In this document: positions 1-8,581 of the stretch, one piece after another | How the letters are laid out: every line of letters starts with the position of its first letter | Numbering within the stretch: the stretch's first letter is position 1 | Assembly: GCA_025656675.1 (NCBI GenBank) | Contig: JAHXHN010000002.1 | Span: 287,202 to 351,201, forward strand | DNA from: Candidatus Thiodiazotropha sp. (ex Codakia rugifera) | GTDB lineage: Bacteria; Pseudomonadota; Gammaproteobacteria; Chromatiales; Chromatiaceae | Length of the DNA stretch: 64,000 bases | Direction of reading: 5' to 3' | Program-made: the position numbers and the translations under genes | The notes under the pieces: generated by a model | Databases searched by the model: none | Seen by the model: the letters and a program-made list of their open reading frames with translations, nothing else | Told to the model about the DNA's origin: nothing

Positions 1-325
1 CGACATCAAGACCCAGGCTGAGTAAATCCCCCTTTTTTGTGCAGGCTACTACACAACGCTCCCTGCAGTGGGTGATGCTGCCTAAAAAACCGGCAGGCCA
101 GGTCGGTTGGCGTTTCTCACCGCGAAGTATTGGGCCGGATGGTGCATTGAGTTGATTCAGGATAGCATGGGCAGCATTTCGACCAGCACGGAACTCTCTC
201 TGACGTTTTTCGACAGCGCCCTCAATCAGCTGTTCCTCCTCCGTGCATAAGGGGGTTGACCACATCTCATTGGAGGCTATCGTGATGATGACACTGGGAG
301 GAAAGAGGGAGGAAAGGTCGGTCAT
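1..325 (-). CDS. 4'-phosphopantetheinyl transferase, EntD/Sfp type (5' part, partial)
   Basis: A minus-strand reading frame starts at ATG 325 and stays open to the window edge (108 codons seen). The translation has the N-terminal pattern of EntD-like phosphopantetheinyl transferases: KRQREFRAGRNAAHAIL, then a WPAGFLGSITHC block matching the family's WPxGxxGSitHC motif. These enzymes move the phosphopantetheine arm of CoA onto carrier proteins of fatty acid, polyketide or siderophore synthases. The Mg-binding catalytic residues (DxE and the later WxxKE) lie beyond the edge, so activity cannot be judged. It is divergent from the leader and transporter gene that follow. The family call is good; the carrier-protein partner is unknown. 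Confidence 0.82.
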   Translation of the reverse strand, partial: MTDLSSLFPPSVIITIASNEMWSTPLCTEEEQLIEGAVEKRQREFRAGRNAAHAILNQLNAPSGPILRGEKRQPTWPAGFLGSITHCRERCVVACTKKGDLLSLGLDV

Positions 326-439
326 TTGGAATCTGGCTTTTTGGATCACGTTGAATTCAACAATCAGCATGATACACCACACCGGATGGTGATTTTCCGC
401 TTGACCTTCTCGTCACTCACATGCATTCTCATAGCCATG

Positions 440-614
440 AATGACTGCCAGCAAACAAAAATGATGAGCAAACATCGCCGACTACCCGTATGGGCAGTCG
501 CATGCTCATTTGCGTCCGGGAGTCTGATTAGCCGCTAGTAACACAAGCAATTGGATTGATCGAAGGCCGCAGATGGCAACATCTGCGGCCTTTTTCGTTA
601 TAGGAGGAAAAAAC
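440..614 (+). promoter_or_regulatory. Structured leader of the EamA gene, possible attenuator or riboswitch
   Basis: No plus-strand gene lies upstream, yet an intrinsic terminator (563-595) sits just before the transporter's ribosome binding site. Upstream, ATGAGCA (464-470) can pair with TGCTCAT (503-509) around inner GACT/AGTC and CCC/GGG pairs. CATTTGCGTCC (507-517) can instead pair with the 5' arm of the terminator (565-575) with one mismatch and one wobble, so the two folds compete. This is the layout of a transcription attenuator. The pairing is seen in the sequence; the switch function is inference, and I do not recognise a known riboswitch class. Confidence 0.4.
563..595 (+). terminator. 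Rho-independent terminator upstream of the EamA gene
   Basis: AAGGCCGCAGATG (563-575), a GCAA loop and CATCTGCGGCC (580-590) form an 11-bp perfect stem, followed by a run of five T. It ends about 20 bases before the start codon of the transporter, so it would end transcripts prematurely unless the alternative leader fold forms. Confidence 0.85.
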
Positions 615-1523
615 ATGTCTGTTCCAGCCGCCTACCTAGGGGTTGTGCTGATCTGGGGAACCACACCGCTGGCAATCAAATGGAGTGGTGAGGGTGTGGG
701 CTATCTGTTTGGTGTCACAGGCCGGATGGTTATCGGAGTGGCCCTGGCCCTGCTGGTCTTACACATGATCGGTCTACGCCTGGCTTGGCATAAGCAGGCG
801 CGACGTACCTATCTGGCTGCAGGTTTAGGCATTTTTGTTGCCATGACCTCGGTCTATTGGTCATCCCAGTTCATTCCCTCTGGCTGGATCTCTGTCATAT
901 TCGGTCTCTCCCCCATTGTCACCGGGCTGATGGCACGCGTCTGGCTACAGGAGCAGGGACTCAACATGCAGCGCTTGCTGGCCATCCTGGTGGCATTTAC
1001 CGGATTGGCGATGATCTTTAGTGTGGGTAAGGAGTTAGGTGCCAGTTTTGTGCTCGGTTTGATGGGGGTGGTGATCTCAGTGATCACCCATTCCGCCAGT
1101 GCCGTATGGGTGAAGCGTATTGATGCACAGTTACATGGGCTGGTGGTGGCTGCCGGTGGATTGATGGTGGCTGTGCCCCTGTTTCTGCTGAGCTGGTTTA
1201 TACAAGGAGAGAGTTGGCCGGCGGTCGTTGACTATCGGGCACTCTCAGCAATCATCTACCTGGGAATCGTGGGAACGGTGCTTGGATTTGCGCTCTACTA
1301 CTACATATTGCGTCATGTAGAGACCACCAAGGTCGCCTTGATAACCCTGGTCACACCGGTGATTGCGCTACTGGCTGGGAAGTGGCTCAATGCTGAGCAG
1401 GTGGATGAGCGGGTATGGTTAGGTACGTTGCTGATCATACTGGGCCTTGCAGTGTTTGAACTGAAAGGCCGCTTGCTGACTCAATTACGATCCAACAGAG
1501 CCAGGGAGAGTGATGGCCAGTAG
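615..1523 (+). CDS. EamA/DMT-family membrane transporter
   Basis: A 302-residue inner-membrane protein of the drug/metabolite transporter superfamily with about ten hydrophobic helices in two EamA repeats (GTTPLAIKWSGEGV near the N-terminus; the second repeat carries IYLGIVGTVLGFALYYYIL). Such proteins are usually exporters of amino acids or metabolites; the substrate cannot be told. The start at 615 is chosen over an in-frame ATG at 573 because TAGGAGG ends six bases before it and because 573 lies inside the terminator stem. The 3' end overlaps the convergent TRAP gene by 43 bp. The terminator and leader upstream suggest control by attenuation. Confidence 0.9.
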   Translation: MSVPAAYLGVVLIWGTTPLAIKWSGEGVGYLFGVTGRMVIGVALALLVLHMIGLRLAWHKQARRTYLAAGLGIFVAMTSVYWSSQFIPSGWISVIFGLSPIVTGLMARVWLQEQGLNMQRLLAILVAFTGLAMIFSVGKELGASFVLGLMGVVISVITHSASAVWVKRIDAQLHGLVVAAGGLMVAVPLFLLSWFIQGESWPAVVDYRALSAIIYLGIVGTVLGFALYYYILRHVETTKVALITLVTPVIALLAGKWLNAEQVDERVWLGTLLIILGLAVFELKGRLLTQLRSNRARESDGQ

Positions 1524-2755
1524 GTGATGATCAATACCGCGCCGAACAGGAGGATGAACCAGGGAAGGGTGGCGCGGTAGATTTCAGTGATCGGCTTATT
1601 GAACCGGTAGCTTGCGATGAAAAGATTCATTCCGACAGGGGGTGTGAAATAGCCGATCTGCATATTGGCGAGAAAGATGATACCCAGGTGGACCGGATCG
1701 ATTTCGTACTGAATAGCCACAGGAAGCAGTAGCGGCACCATTAAAACCAGTGCTGAGAAAATATCAAGCATGGTGCCTAGTACCAATAGAAAGATATTCA
1801 ACAGGATCAGAAAGGTCAGTGGATCATTGATCCGTTCATGTAACCAGTCGAAAAGCTGAGTTGGGACGTCCGCATCAATCAGATAGTTGGTGGAGGCCAG
1901 GGACAGGCCGAGTATGATCAGGATTCCTCCTACCAGTAACATCGCTTCACGCATTACTTTGGGTAGTTGTCTGATCGGTATCTCTTTGTGAATGAGAACC
2001 TCGGCAATCAATACATAAACGGCGGTAACGGCGGCGGCTTCGGAGAGTGCGAAGTAACCGCTATAGATGCCGCCGAGCAGGACAATTGGCAGAGGAATCT
2101 CCCAGGCAGCATCCCGCACGGCCGCTTTTGCCTCGGTCAGTGAAAACCGGGTCAATGGCAGGTTGCGACCCGACCAGAGTCCCCAGGCCAGTAGAATCAA
2201 TAGCATCAACAGCCCCGGCAGAATGCCAGCCAGAAACATATCATCCACGGTAATGGAACCACCAATACCCAGCTGCTGCGCAACCACCGCGTATAAAATC
2301 AAAGGGAGTGCAGGGGCAAATAGTAGGCCCAGGCTACCGGAGGTGGTGACCAGGCCAAGGCTGAAGTTTTGTTGATAACCCGCTTCTCGTAAAGCGGGGT
2401 AGAGCAGAGCACCCAGTGCCACAATGGTGACCCCTGAGGCGCCTGTGAATGCTGTGAACAGGGCACAGGCGATGAGTGCCACAAAGGCCATCCCACCGGG
2501 CATCCAACCGAGCAGGGCCTCTGTCAGCCGGACCAGACGAAAGGGTGCCTTGCTTTCGCTCAGCAGATAACCTGCAAAGGTGAATAGTGGGATCGCCAAC
2601 AGCACAGGCATCTCCGCCAACCTAAAGAACTCAATGACGACCACCGAGAGATCAATATCGGACTGATAGAAGCCCCACAGGGCACCGGCGCCGATAACAG
2701 TGAAGAGAGGAGCGCCACAAAGGGCCAACAGGATTAAACCCAATCCGATTATCAT
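1481..2755 (-). CDS. dctM: TRAP transporter large permease, DctM family
   Basis: A 424-residue protein with about twelve hydrophobic segments and the normal length for DctM subunits. Family-typical segments include GASGVTIVALGALLYPAL and, near the C-terminus, NMQIGYFTPPVGMNLFIASY. It is the main translocation subunit of a sodium-driven TRAP importer acting with the small permease (start codon overlaps that gene's stop, ATGA at 2752-2755) and the solute-binding protein encoded at 4221-5225. The likely cargo is an organic acid or related solute, but the sequence does not tell which. The gene is the last of a minus-strand cluster. Confidence 0.95.
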   Translation of the reverse strand: MIIGLGLILLALCGAPLFTVIGAGALWGFYQSDIDLSVVVIEFFRLAEMPVLLAIPLFTFAGYLLSESKAPFRLVRLTEALLGWMPGGMAFVALIACALFTAFTGASGVTIVALGALLYPALREAGYQQNFSLGLVTTSGSLGLLFAPALPLILYAVVAQQLGIGGSITVDDMFLAGILPGLLMLLILLAWGLWSGRNLPLTRFSLTEAKAAVRDAAWEIPLPIVLLGGIYSGYFALSEAAAVTAVYVLIAEVLIHKEIPIRQLPKVMREAMLLVGGILIILGLSLASTNYLIDADVPTQLFDWLHERINDPLTFLILLNIFLLVLGTMLDIFSALVLMVPLLLPVAIQYEIDPVHLGIIFLANMQIGYFTPPVGMNLFIASYRFNKPITEIYRATLPWFILLFGAVLIITYWPSLSLALLDRN

Positions 2756-3240
2756 GGGTCATCCTGGTGCAGGATCTGCAAAGGGATATTGAATAAAAAC
2801 CGTAGTGTCATCGCACCGAAACCGATAGGAATGATGATCTCCCCAATCCAGGCTGGCAGACTGGCAAAGAGTTGTGTTCCATCTTGCCATTCGAAATAGA
2901 CAAAACGCACTGCATGCCAGGTAATGACACCGCAGATAAAGGCGCTGAAGAGATTGTTAACGGCGGATAATATCGATTGATTACGTTTTGAGAGTGTGTG
3001 TGAGATTAGATCGATACGAATATGTCGATCCTCTCTGGTAGCCGCAATTGCCCCCAATAGTGCAATCCACAGTACCATGATCCGCAGGCTGGGATCGGCC
3101 CATAGCAGGCCACTGTCAAATAGATTGCGTAGCACGATCTGGCTGCCTGCCAGGACTATCATGAAACCTAAAAGGACTGCCATCAAGCCTTCTTCAAAGC
3201 GTAGGATCAGGTGCCTGATGCGTTGCAGTGATCTGTTCAT
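2752..3240 (-). CDS. dctQ: TRAP transporter small permease, DctQ family
   Basis: A 162-residue membrane protein with four hydrophobic segments, the size and topology of DctQ subunits. It carries the family's typical pattern of a charged RHIRIDL segment after the second helix (residues about 72-78). It associates with the large permease whose gene overlaps it by four bases, so the two are translationally coupled. The first codon is ATG at 3240. The neighbouring cupin gene lies 148 bases upstream on the same strand and may belong to the same transcript. Confidence 0.92.
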   Translation of the reverse strand: MNRSLQRIRHLILRFEEGLMAVLLGFMIVLAGSQIVLRNLFDSGLLWADPSLRIMVLWIALLGAIAATREDRHIRIDLISHTLSKRNQSILSAVNNLFSAFICGVITWHAVRFVYFEWQDGTQLFASLPAWIGEIIIPIGFGAMTLRFLFNIPLQILHQDDP

Positions 3241-3387
3241 GATTGTGGATTATACGGGAATTACTTGGGTGTGGATTCAGTGGTTGTCACATAAGGATGG
3301 AAGCATCACACCGTTGATTGATGGTGGTTTGTTGCACAGTGCCATACCGATTCGAAGATCCATGTAACACACCATACAGAAGGACAC

Positions 3388-3699
3388 TTACAGTATATGC
3401 ACCGCAAGCCAAATACAGTGTGGTTGGTGGCTGGTGGTCAATACCCGGTGTGGTGTATGGGCGGGTATCAGGGCGCTGTCGCCACGGTGCAGGTAGAGAT
3501 GTTCATCTGCCATCTCTAATCGGGCACTCCCCTGGAGTACACAGACCCACTCGTCATAGGCTTGTTGAGTTATCTCTGTGGCCGTGTCCGGGGGGCTCAG
3601 GATGCGCTCTATTGAGATGTTTTTCCTTTTTAACAGGGTATCGAAGGTCTCCTTTTCTCCATCAGCCTTATCGGGTTTAAAAAGATTCTTACTCATCAT
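3388..3699 (-). CDS. Small cupin-domain protein
   Basis: A 103-residue single-domain cupin. The two conserved cupin motifs are visible: DEWVCVLQGSARLEM (motif 1; Glu and Trp in place of the usual His pair) and HRGDSALIPAHTPHRV (motif 2, with the metal-ligand-like His). Proteins of this size are often sugar or small-molecule binding, or of unknown catalytic role. It lies between the TRAP permease genes and the binding-protein gene, on the same strand, so it may act on the imported compound; this is inference. An in-frame ATG three bases downstream of 3699 is an equally good start. Confidence 0.8.
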   Translation of the reverse strand: MMSKNLFKPDKADGEKETFDTLLKRKNISIERILSPPDTATEITQQAYDEWVCVLQGSARLEMADEHLYLHRGDSALIPAHTPHRVLTTSHQPHCIWLAVHIL

Positions 3700-4220
3700 A
3701 TTTGAATTTACACCCGGTCAGTTGCTTGATAGCCATGCAGGAGAAGTCAATGGGTAACCCATGGAAAAGGCTCAACGTTGATCTGGCAGAGCGAATATTA
3801 AGTGAGAATGGGTCATACCCAAGCAACTATCGCACGGATTGACATCTAAGTGTAGATGGTAGACTACTATTGACCTGGTCACTCAATATGTCGCATTCAG
3901 CCTATCTGTACCCGCCTGTATTTAAATCAATCTGTTAGGGGCTTCATGAAGACGACCTATTCGATTGCCGGGTGAATAATCCTAAAAACCGCAGTTGATC
4001 GCTCCACACTGATGGTATGGTGATTAATTTGTCGGGAATTACATTTGGAAATGTATTCTCCAAACGGGTGAGTCCACGCTGCAGGGCGGATGGCACGCTT
4101 GCCCTGTACCCCCGTAAACACACCCTCTGCCCTGTTCAACTGCGGTTTCTAGGGTAATTATGCATCTCCATGATCATCTGTTTTTTAATAACTGTTTGAT
4201 CGGGTAGGTGAAATATGATG
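3700..4220. other. Intergenic region inside the TRAP cluster
   Basis: No convincing gene. It holds the inverted-repeat element described at 3981-4153. A 30-codon plus-strand frame at 3750-3842 has an AGGAGA ribosome-site-like sequence but no recognisable product; I would not call it a gene. Confidence 0.6.
3981..4153. mobile_element. MITE-like element with 18-bp terminal inverted repeats
   Basis: CCTAAAAACCGCAGTTGA at 3981-3998 and its near-perfect reverse complement TCAACTGCGGTTTCTAGG at 4136-4153 (17 of 18 match) bound a 173-bp segment without coding capacity. AT-rich flanks (AATAAT / GTAATTA) may be the remains of a target duplication. Related ends occur at 24477-24665 and 29438-29456, so it is a repeat family. 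It separates the TRAP binding-protein gene from the cupin and permease genes. Confidence 0.65.
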
Positions 4221-5225
4221 CTAATTGGATGAATCACTGGTGCGTTGCTGTTGAATCAGGGTTTGCATCCGGTTGAACATCTTTTCGCTGAAGGCCTCAT
4301 CTTTATTCAGCTTCTTTAGGGTTGCGTTTGCGTGTCTTTCCCATGCCTGCTGCTGGTCTGAGGATGGACTGATAAACTCTATCCCCTGTTGCCTCAGGGC
4401 AGAAAGGGCCTGTACATTATCTTCACGATTTTGCTGGTTAATCGTGTTGAATGCCGCTTCGAGCGTCTGTTTGACCACAGTCTGATCGGTACTGTTGAGC
4501 TTTTTAAATGCCTTCTCCTTTACTACCAGGGTGGCGTAGAGATAGGCCAGCGGCACTTGGGTCAGATAGTTGACCCGGGTATGCCATTGCAGCGCTATGG
4601 CGCCAATAGGAGCACTGGCGATCGTGTTGATCAGACCGGTTTGCAGACCGGTGAGTACATCGGTCAATGGTAGAGGAATGGGTGAAATACCGAGCTCCTG
4701 AAACATGCTTGCGTTAATCATGTCACCTTCAGGCACCCAGATTTTCAGTCCTCTCATGCTGTCAGTTGATTTTACCGGTGTATTTGAGAGCAGATAGGCA
4801 AAGCCGCCTTCACTCAAGCCAAAACTGATAAATCCTTTATCCTTCAGTCCATCGATAATCTGACTGTCCATCACCTGGCGTACCGCATCGACTTCCTGCA
4901 GGTTGCGGAACTGAAAGGGGAGGGTGTAGATCTGTGCTTCCCGGTAGATTTCACTCAGACCACCGCCTGTAATGGCGCCGCCGTGTAACTGGCCGACACG
5001 GATCTTTCGTAATACGCTGTTGTCATTGCCCATCACTCCACCTGGATAGAATCTGATTTTGACTCGTCCTTCGGTCTTTTGCTTGATCTGTTTGGCTGCA
5101 GCCCGCATCTCCTTCATCCAGGTGGTGCCGTCGGGGGCCAGTGTGGCAATTTTGAGGATTGTGTTTGCATGGCTCAGGGGGACAAAGGTAAAGAGCAGAA
5201 TCATTGCATACAGCATGCGAAACAT
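4221..5225 (-). CDS. dctP: TRAP transporter solute-binding protein, DctP family
   Basis: A 334-residue periplasmic protein with an N-terminal signal peptide (hydrophobic residues 5-20, cleavage near SHA). The DctP fold is clear: LKIATLAPDGTTWMKEM at the start, RVKIRFYPGGVMGNDNSVLRK, and later LKIWVPEGDMI with the conserved arginine/polar ligand region. It captures the solute and delivers it to the permease. The start at 5225 follows a TGAGGA ribosome site. It is separated from the permeases by the inverted-repeat element but is on the same strand and is followed upstream by a TatT lipoprotein gene, as in TPAT-type systems. Confidence 0.94.
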   Translation of the reverse strand: MFRMLYAMILLFTFVPLSHANTILKIATLAPDGTTWMKEMRAAAKQIKQKTEGRVKIRFYPGGVMGNDNSVLRKIRVGQLHGGAITGGGLSEIYREAQIYTLPFQFRNLQEVDAVRQVMDSQIIDGLKDKGFISFGLSEGGFAYLLSNTPVKSTDSMRGLKIWVPEGDMINASMFQELGISPIPLPLTDVLTGLQTGLINTIASAPIGAIALQWHTRVNYLTQVPLAYLYATLVVKEKAFKKLNSTDQTVVKQTLEAAFNTINQQNREDNVQALSALRQQGIEFISPSSDQQQAWERHANATLKKLNKDEAFSEKMFNRMQTLIQQQRTSDSSN

Positions 5226-5361
5226 GGGGGGTTCCTCAGTGTTAACTCAGTCAGTATTAAAATATACGCTTTTCAGCTGAATATGGACGCAATAGCGATA
5301 CTCACCAGCATTCACACCATGCATTCATGATCGAATTTAAACCTCAACGGGTGGCATCAGG

Positions 5362-6231
5362 TTAAAAATAGTCGTCCTTTAGTAGTAGTCTGGCCTGTTG
5401 CTGGGCCATGACGTTGCTCAGGGTAAGGCCGGATTGGACCGGATCGGCCTGAATAACCTCGTTGAGCAACCTATCGTGGAGTGTTTTATCAAATACAAGG
5501 CGGGCATAGTGTCGAGCGTATTCCAACTTCGCAATAAGGTCATGACCGGAGGAATATTCAATGGCTTGTTCAAAATGTCTACGTCCAATTTCCGGTTTTC
5601 CGCCCAGGGCTGGCGGGATCTGGCTCCTGATCACCCCAAGGTAGAGTTGTGCGCGCCCCTGTTCATACCCTGGTTTAGCTGAGATGACGCGTTGCAATAA
5701 GGCTTCAGCCTTGGCTAAGTCTGCAATCGCATTCCAATCATCCTTTCGGGCCTGTATCCAGCCAGCCCAACTCGTCCCATAGAGATAGAGCCCCTCGATA
5801 TCGTCGGTGTCCGTTTCTTTCAGTGCTTCGACGAATTTTTCAAAGGGTTGTTGTGCATTCTTGCAGATCCCTGGTTGCTGTTGACAGAGCCCGCGCCCAG
5901 CATAATCCAAGGCTTTTTGGCTGAGACTTTTCTGTCGCTCCAGGTCTGTGACCAATCCTCCGGCATAGGCGCTATACAGTTTAGCTCCGGCATAGAGCAG
6001 ACCTTGGTCATTGGGACTCTCTTCGATCAGCGAGTCGATCAGTAGAAGATAGGCGGGGGCGCCGTGCCGTACAATCTCCGGGTCTGTTTGGTTGAGCATT
6101 GCTGCCGACAAGTTGGCTGCCAGCCTGTCGGTAGCCATGGAGACACAGCCACTACTCAGTAATAGTGAGAGTCCATAAAAAACCAGGATTATAGGCCGGT
6201 AGTCGCGAGCCAGGCTCGACCAGCGTTTCAT
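5362..6231 (-). CDS. TRAP-associated TatT-type TPR lipoprotein
   Basis: A 289-residue protein with a lipoprotein signal peptide (lipobox LSSGC, Cys29) and helical TPR-like repeats: alternating pairs such as GLLYAGAKLYSAYAGG and DIEGLYLYGTSWAGWIQA. This matches the T component (TatT family, Treponema Tp0956 type), which partners a TRAP binding protein at the periplasmic membrane face. The start at 6231 is preferred over a longer frame from 6432 because it gives a perfect lipoprotein signal and follows an AAGGAG site. Its neighbour downstream is the binding-protein gene (137-bp gap), supporting the role. Confidence 0.85.
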   Translation of the reverse strand: MKRWSSLARDYRPIILVFYGLSLLLSSGCVSMATDRLAANLSAAMLNQTDPEIVRHGAPAYLLLIDSLIEESPNDQGLLYAGAKLYSAYAGGLVTDLERQKSLSQKALDYAGRGLCQQQPGICKNAQQPFEKFVEALKETDTDDIEGLYLYGTSWAGWIQARKDDWNAIADLAKAEALLQRVISAKPGYEQGRAQLYLGVIRSQIPPALGGKPEIGRRHFEQAIEYSSGHDLIAKLEYARHYARLVFDKTLHDRLLNEVIQADPVQSGLTLSNVMAQQQARLLLKDDYF

Positions 6232-6292
6232 GCCCCTGCTCCTTGCCGACCCGGAAAGTCCAACAATATCATCATTGAGGGGTCGTTTAAGA

Positions 6293-6661
6293 TCAACGAT
6301 GCTTTTTGCCGACATGCTCCATGTGGTGGAGCCAGCTGTTGAACATGGTGCCGATGGAGCCACTTCCGGAACGGCGTCCTTTGAATGTGTGGAAACAACT
6401 TTCCTCTTCCCCAGAGAATCGTGAAGCACCAATATCCAGGCATATATACATGAGGAATATATCGAATAGCAGCACCGCTATGGCAACCGGGACATGGATG
6501 ACGGCATCTGTCTTCAACCAGGCGATAATAGGTGTGTAGTAGCTTAGAACGATGTAGAGGGTGCCGAAAAAGAGCGCAACAGCAAGCAGAGAAAAGAGAT
6601 CCGCCAGACGTTCATGCTTCCGGGAGTACCCTTTGAGACTTTTACAGACTGACATGGGCAT
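6293..6661 (-). CDS. Small two-helix membrane protein of unknown function
   Basis: A 122-residue protein not recognised as a named family. It has a charged N-terminus, two hydrophobic helices (residues about 22-42 and 52-75) and a polar, Gly/Ser-rich C-terminal tail ending in a His/Lys-rich stretch. It lies 61 bases upstream of the TatT gene on the same strand, so it is probably the first gene of the TRAP cluster. A role in anchoring or regulating the transporter is only a guess. Two ATG codons at the start (6661 and 6655) are both possible. Confidence 0.65.
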   Translation of the reverse strand: MPMSVCKSLKGYSRKHERLADLFSLLAVALFFGTLYIVLSYYTPIIAWLKTDAVIHVPVAIAVLLFDIFLMYICLDIGASRFSGEEESCFHTFKGRRSGSGSIGTMFNSWLHHMEHVGKKHR

Positions 6662-7031
6662 GATCTCACGCGGGTAAGTTAAGTACAGTAAATATGAGGT
6701 TAACCGGCAGCCATGAGGATCTCAAGGAAATTCTTTGCAAATGAGACAAGATATTTTTACCCAGATGCCTGTTAATGCTTTGTCATATCATGATCTTCCA
6801 AAAATTAGTTATAAAAATAACGTGTTGTGCCAGTTCTTTGAGCATGAGTCAGACATCCAGGCAAGGGCTGCTTTTGAGTTTTACGGCCTGGAGTGTGTAT
6901 AGTTTGGTATCCATTAAGAGACAGAGTGTATCGTCAGCAACTCGCGGCAATGATGATAGCTAGTGTAAGAATATTCGATAATTCAATAAATTAATTCTAA
7001 AGACAGCACTAAAAATAACAGGGGGTGAAGG
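6662..7031. other. Intergenic region upstream of the AGCS symporter
   Basis: Divergent promoter region between the TRAP cluster (minus) and the symporter (plus). AT-rich from about 6960; no gene or strong repeat seen. A 62-codon frame at 6775-6963 lacks a ribosome site and family signal. Confidence 0.5.
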
Positions 7032-8387
7032 GTGGAGAGTGTGACCGATCTGATAACTGGTTTGAATGGTATCGTCTGGGGCCCTTTGATGCTGGTATTG
7101 ATACTGGGTACCGGTCTGTTTTTGATGTTTGGTCTGAAATTGATGCCAATGGCCAAGCTCAGTTACGGCTTTCGCATGCTGTGGCGTGGCCGTCAGGGGC
7201 AGGGTGAAGGTGAAATCAGCCCTTTCAATGCCCTGATGACATCGCTTTCAGCGACCATCGGTACCGGTAATATCGCAGGTGTGGCTACCGCTATCGCACT
7301 CGGTGGACCTGGAGCGCTGTTTTGGATGTGGTGTACAGCACTGGTCGGAATGGCAACCAAGTATGCTGAAGCTGTGCTAGCGGTCCGCTATCGCGAAGTG
7401 GATGAAAACGGCAATCATGTCGGTGGCCCTATGTACTACATAAAGAACGGACTCGGCAGTCATTGGGGGTGGTTAGGCACGCTATTCGCCATTTTTGGGG
7501 CATTGGCAGGATTTGGTATTGGTAATACGGTGCAGGCCAATTCGGTCGCTCAAGCGCTGTTACTGAATGAAAATTTGGAGATTGCACCAGCCATTACCGG
7601 CATTGTTATGGCGATACTCGCCGGACTGGTGCTGATCGGTGGAATACGGCGAATTGCCGAGGTAGCCGGTAAGCTGGTCCCTTTGATGGCCATTGCCTAC
7701 ATATTGGGAGGGCTGGTTGTATTGATCATCAATGCCAGTGCCATTCCCTCTGCTGTGGTTGATATTGTTCAGCATGCCTTTACACCGACAGCTGCAACGG
7801 GTGGTTTTGCAGGTGCGGCAGTTTGGGCTGCGATACGCTTTGGCGTTGCCCGTGGCGTCTTTTCCAATGAAGCAGGGCTTGGTAGTGCGCCGATTGCCCA
7901 TGCATCAGCCTCTACTGACAACCCGGTGAGACAAGGCACTATCGCCATGCTGGGTACCTTCATTGATACCTTGATTGTCTGTTCTATTACAGGATTGGCG
8001 ATCGTGGTAACCGGTGCCTGGACCAGTGGCGAGACAGGGGCGGCGCTCTCCTCGATGGCGTTTGAGATGGCTATACCCGGTGTGGGTGGCTATGTGGTCA
8101 CTATCGGTCTGGCAGTTTTTGCCTTTACCACGATTCTGGGATGGAGTGTCTATAGTGAGCGTTGTGTTGAATACCTCTTCGGAATCAGAGCGATTACACC
8201 GTTCCGTACCCTGTGGGTGTTGATGATCCCTGTCGGTGCGCTGGCTCAGGAGCAACTCAATTTTGTCTGGTTGGTGGCGGATACCCTGAACGCATTGATG
8301 GCGATCCCAAATCTTGCTGCACTGTTGATGCTGAGTCCGGTGGTGTTCAAGTTGACCAAGGACTATTTCGCAACCTCCACTGGTTAA
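7032..8387 (+). CDS. Sodium:alanine (amino acid) symporter, AGCS/AlsT family
   Basis: A 451-residue inner-membrane protein with about eleven helices. AGCS signatures are plain: SATIGTGNIAGVATAIALGGPGA split across the first conserved block, the GGPMYYI segment (residues about 131-137), and VFSNEAGLGSAPIAHA in the middle. It imports alanine, glycine or a similar amino acid with sodium. Translation begins at GTG 7032 after a GGGGTGAAG site; a second GTG at 7041 is possible. It is a single-gene unit followed by a strong hairpin at 8438-8470. Confidence 0.94.
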   Translation: MESVTDLITGLNGIVWGPLMLVLILGTGLFLMFGLKLMPMAKLSYGFRMLWRGRQGQGEGEISPFNALMTSLSATIGTGNIAGVATAIALGGPGALFWMWCTALVGMATKYAEAVLAVRYREVDENGNHVGGPMYYIKNGLGSHWGWLGTLFAIFGALAGFGIGNTVQANSVAQALLLNENLEIAPAITGIVMAILAGLVLIGGIRRIAEVAGKLVPLMAIAYILGGLVVLIINASAIPSAVVDIVQHAFTPTAATGGFAGAAVWAAIRFGVARGVFSNEAGLGSAPIAHASASTDNPVRQGTIAMLGTFIDTLIVCSITGLAIVVTGAWTSGETGAALSSMAFEMAIPGVGGYVVTIGLAVFAFTTILGWSVYSERCVEYLFGIRAITPFRTLWVLMIPVGALAQEQLNFVWLVADTLNALMAIPNLAALLMLSPVVFKLTKDYFATSTG

Positions 8388-8437
8388 GCACGAGGACTTT
8401 ACCGTCAGGTCTGAATGGTATTTGTCTTGTTCATTAT

Positions 8438-8470
8438 GAGATCGGTGGGGCAGGGCCCCACCTACATCTC
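8438..8470. terminator. Strong hairpin between convergent genes
   Basis: GGTGGGGC (8444-8451), an AGG loop and GCCCCACC (8455-8462) form an 8-bp GC-rich stem, extended by GAGAT/ATCTC. It lies between the symporter and the convergent glutaredoxin gene. There is no T-run, so intrinsic termination is only plausible. Confidence 0.45.
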
Positions 8471-8581
8471 TGCAAGGCCGTAGGGTAGGGTACTGCTCCA
8501 ACGTAAGATACTTAGTTTCGAACCGTTGCAGCCTATTGGATATCACGGATATGTAAAGCGTGGCTGAAAAATCTCACCGGC

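Noticed and set aside
326..538. 70-codon plus-strand frame in the eamA leader
   Set aside because: No ribosome site or family signal; it overlaps the structured leader.
3957..4139. 60-codon minus-strand frame
   Set aside because: Lies almost wholly in the inverted-repeat element and has no family signal.
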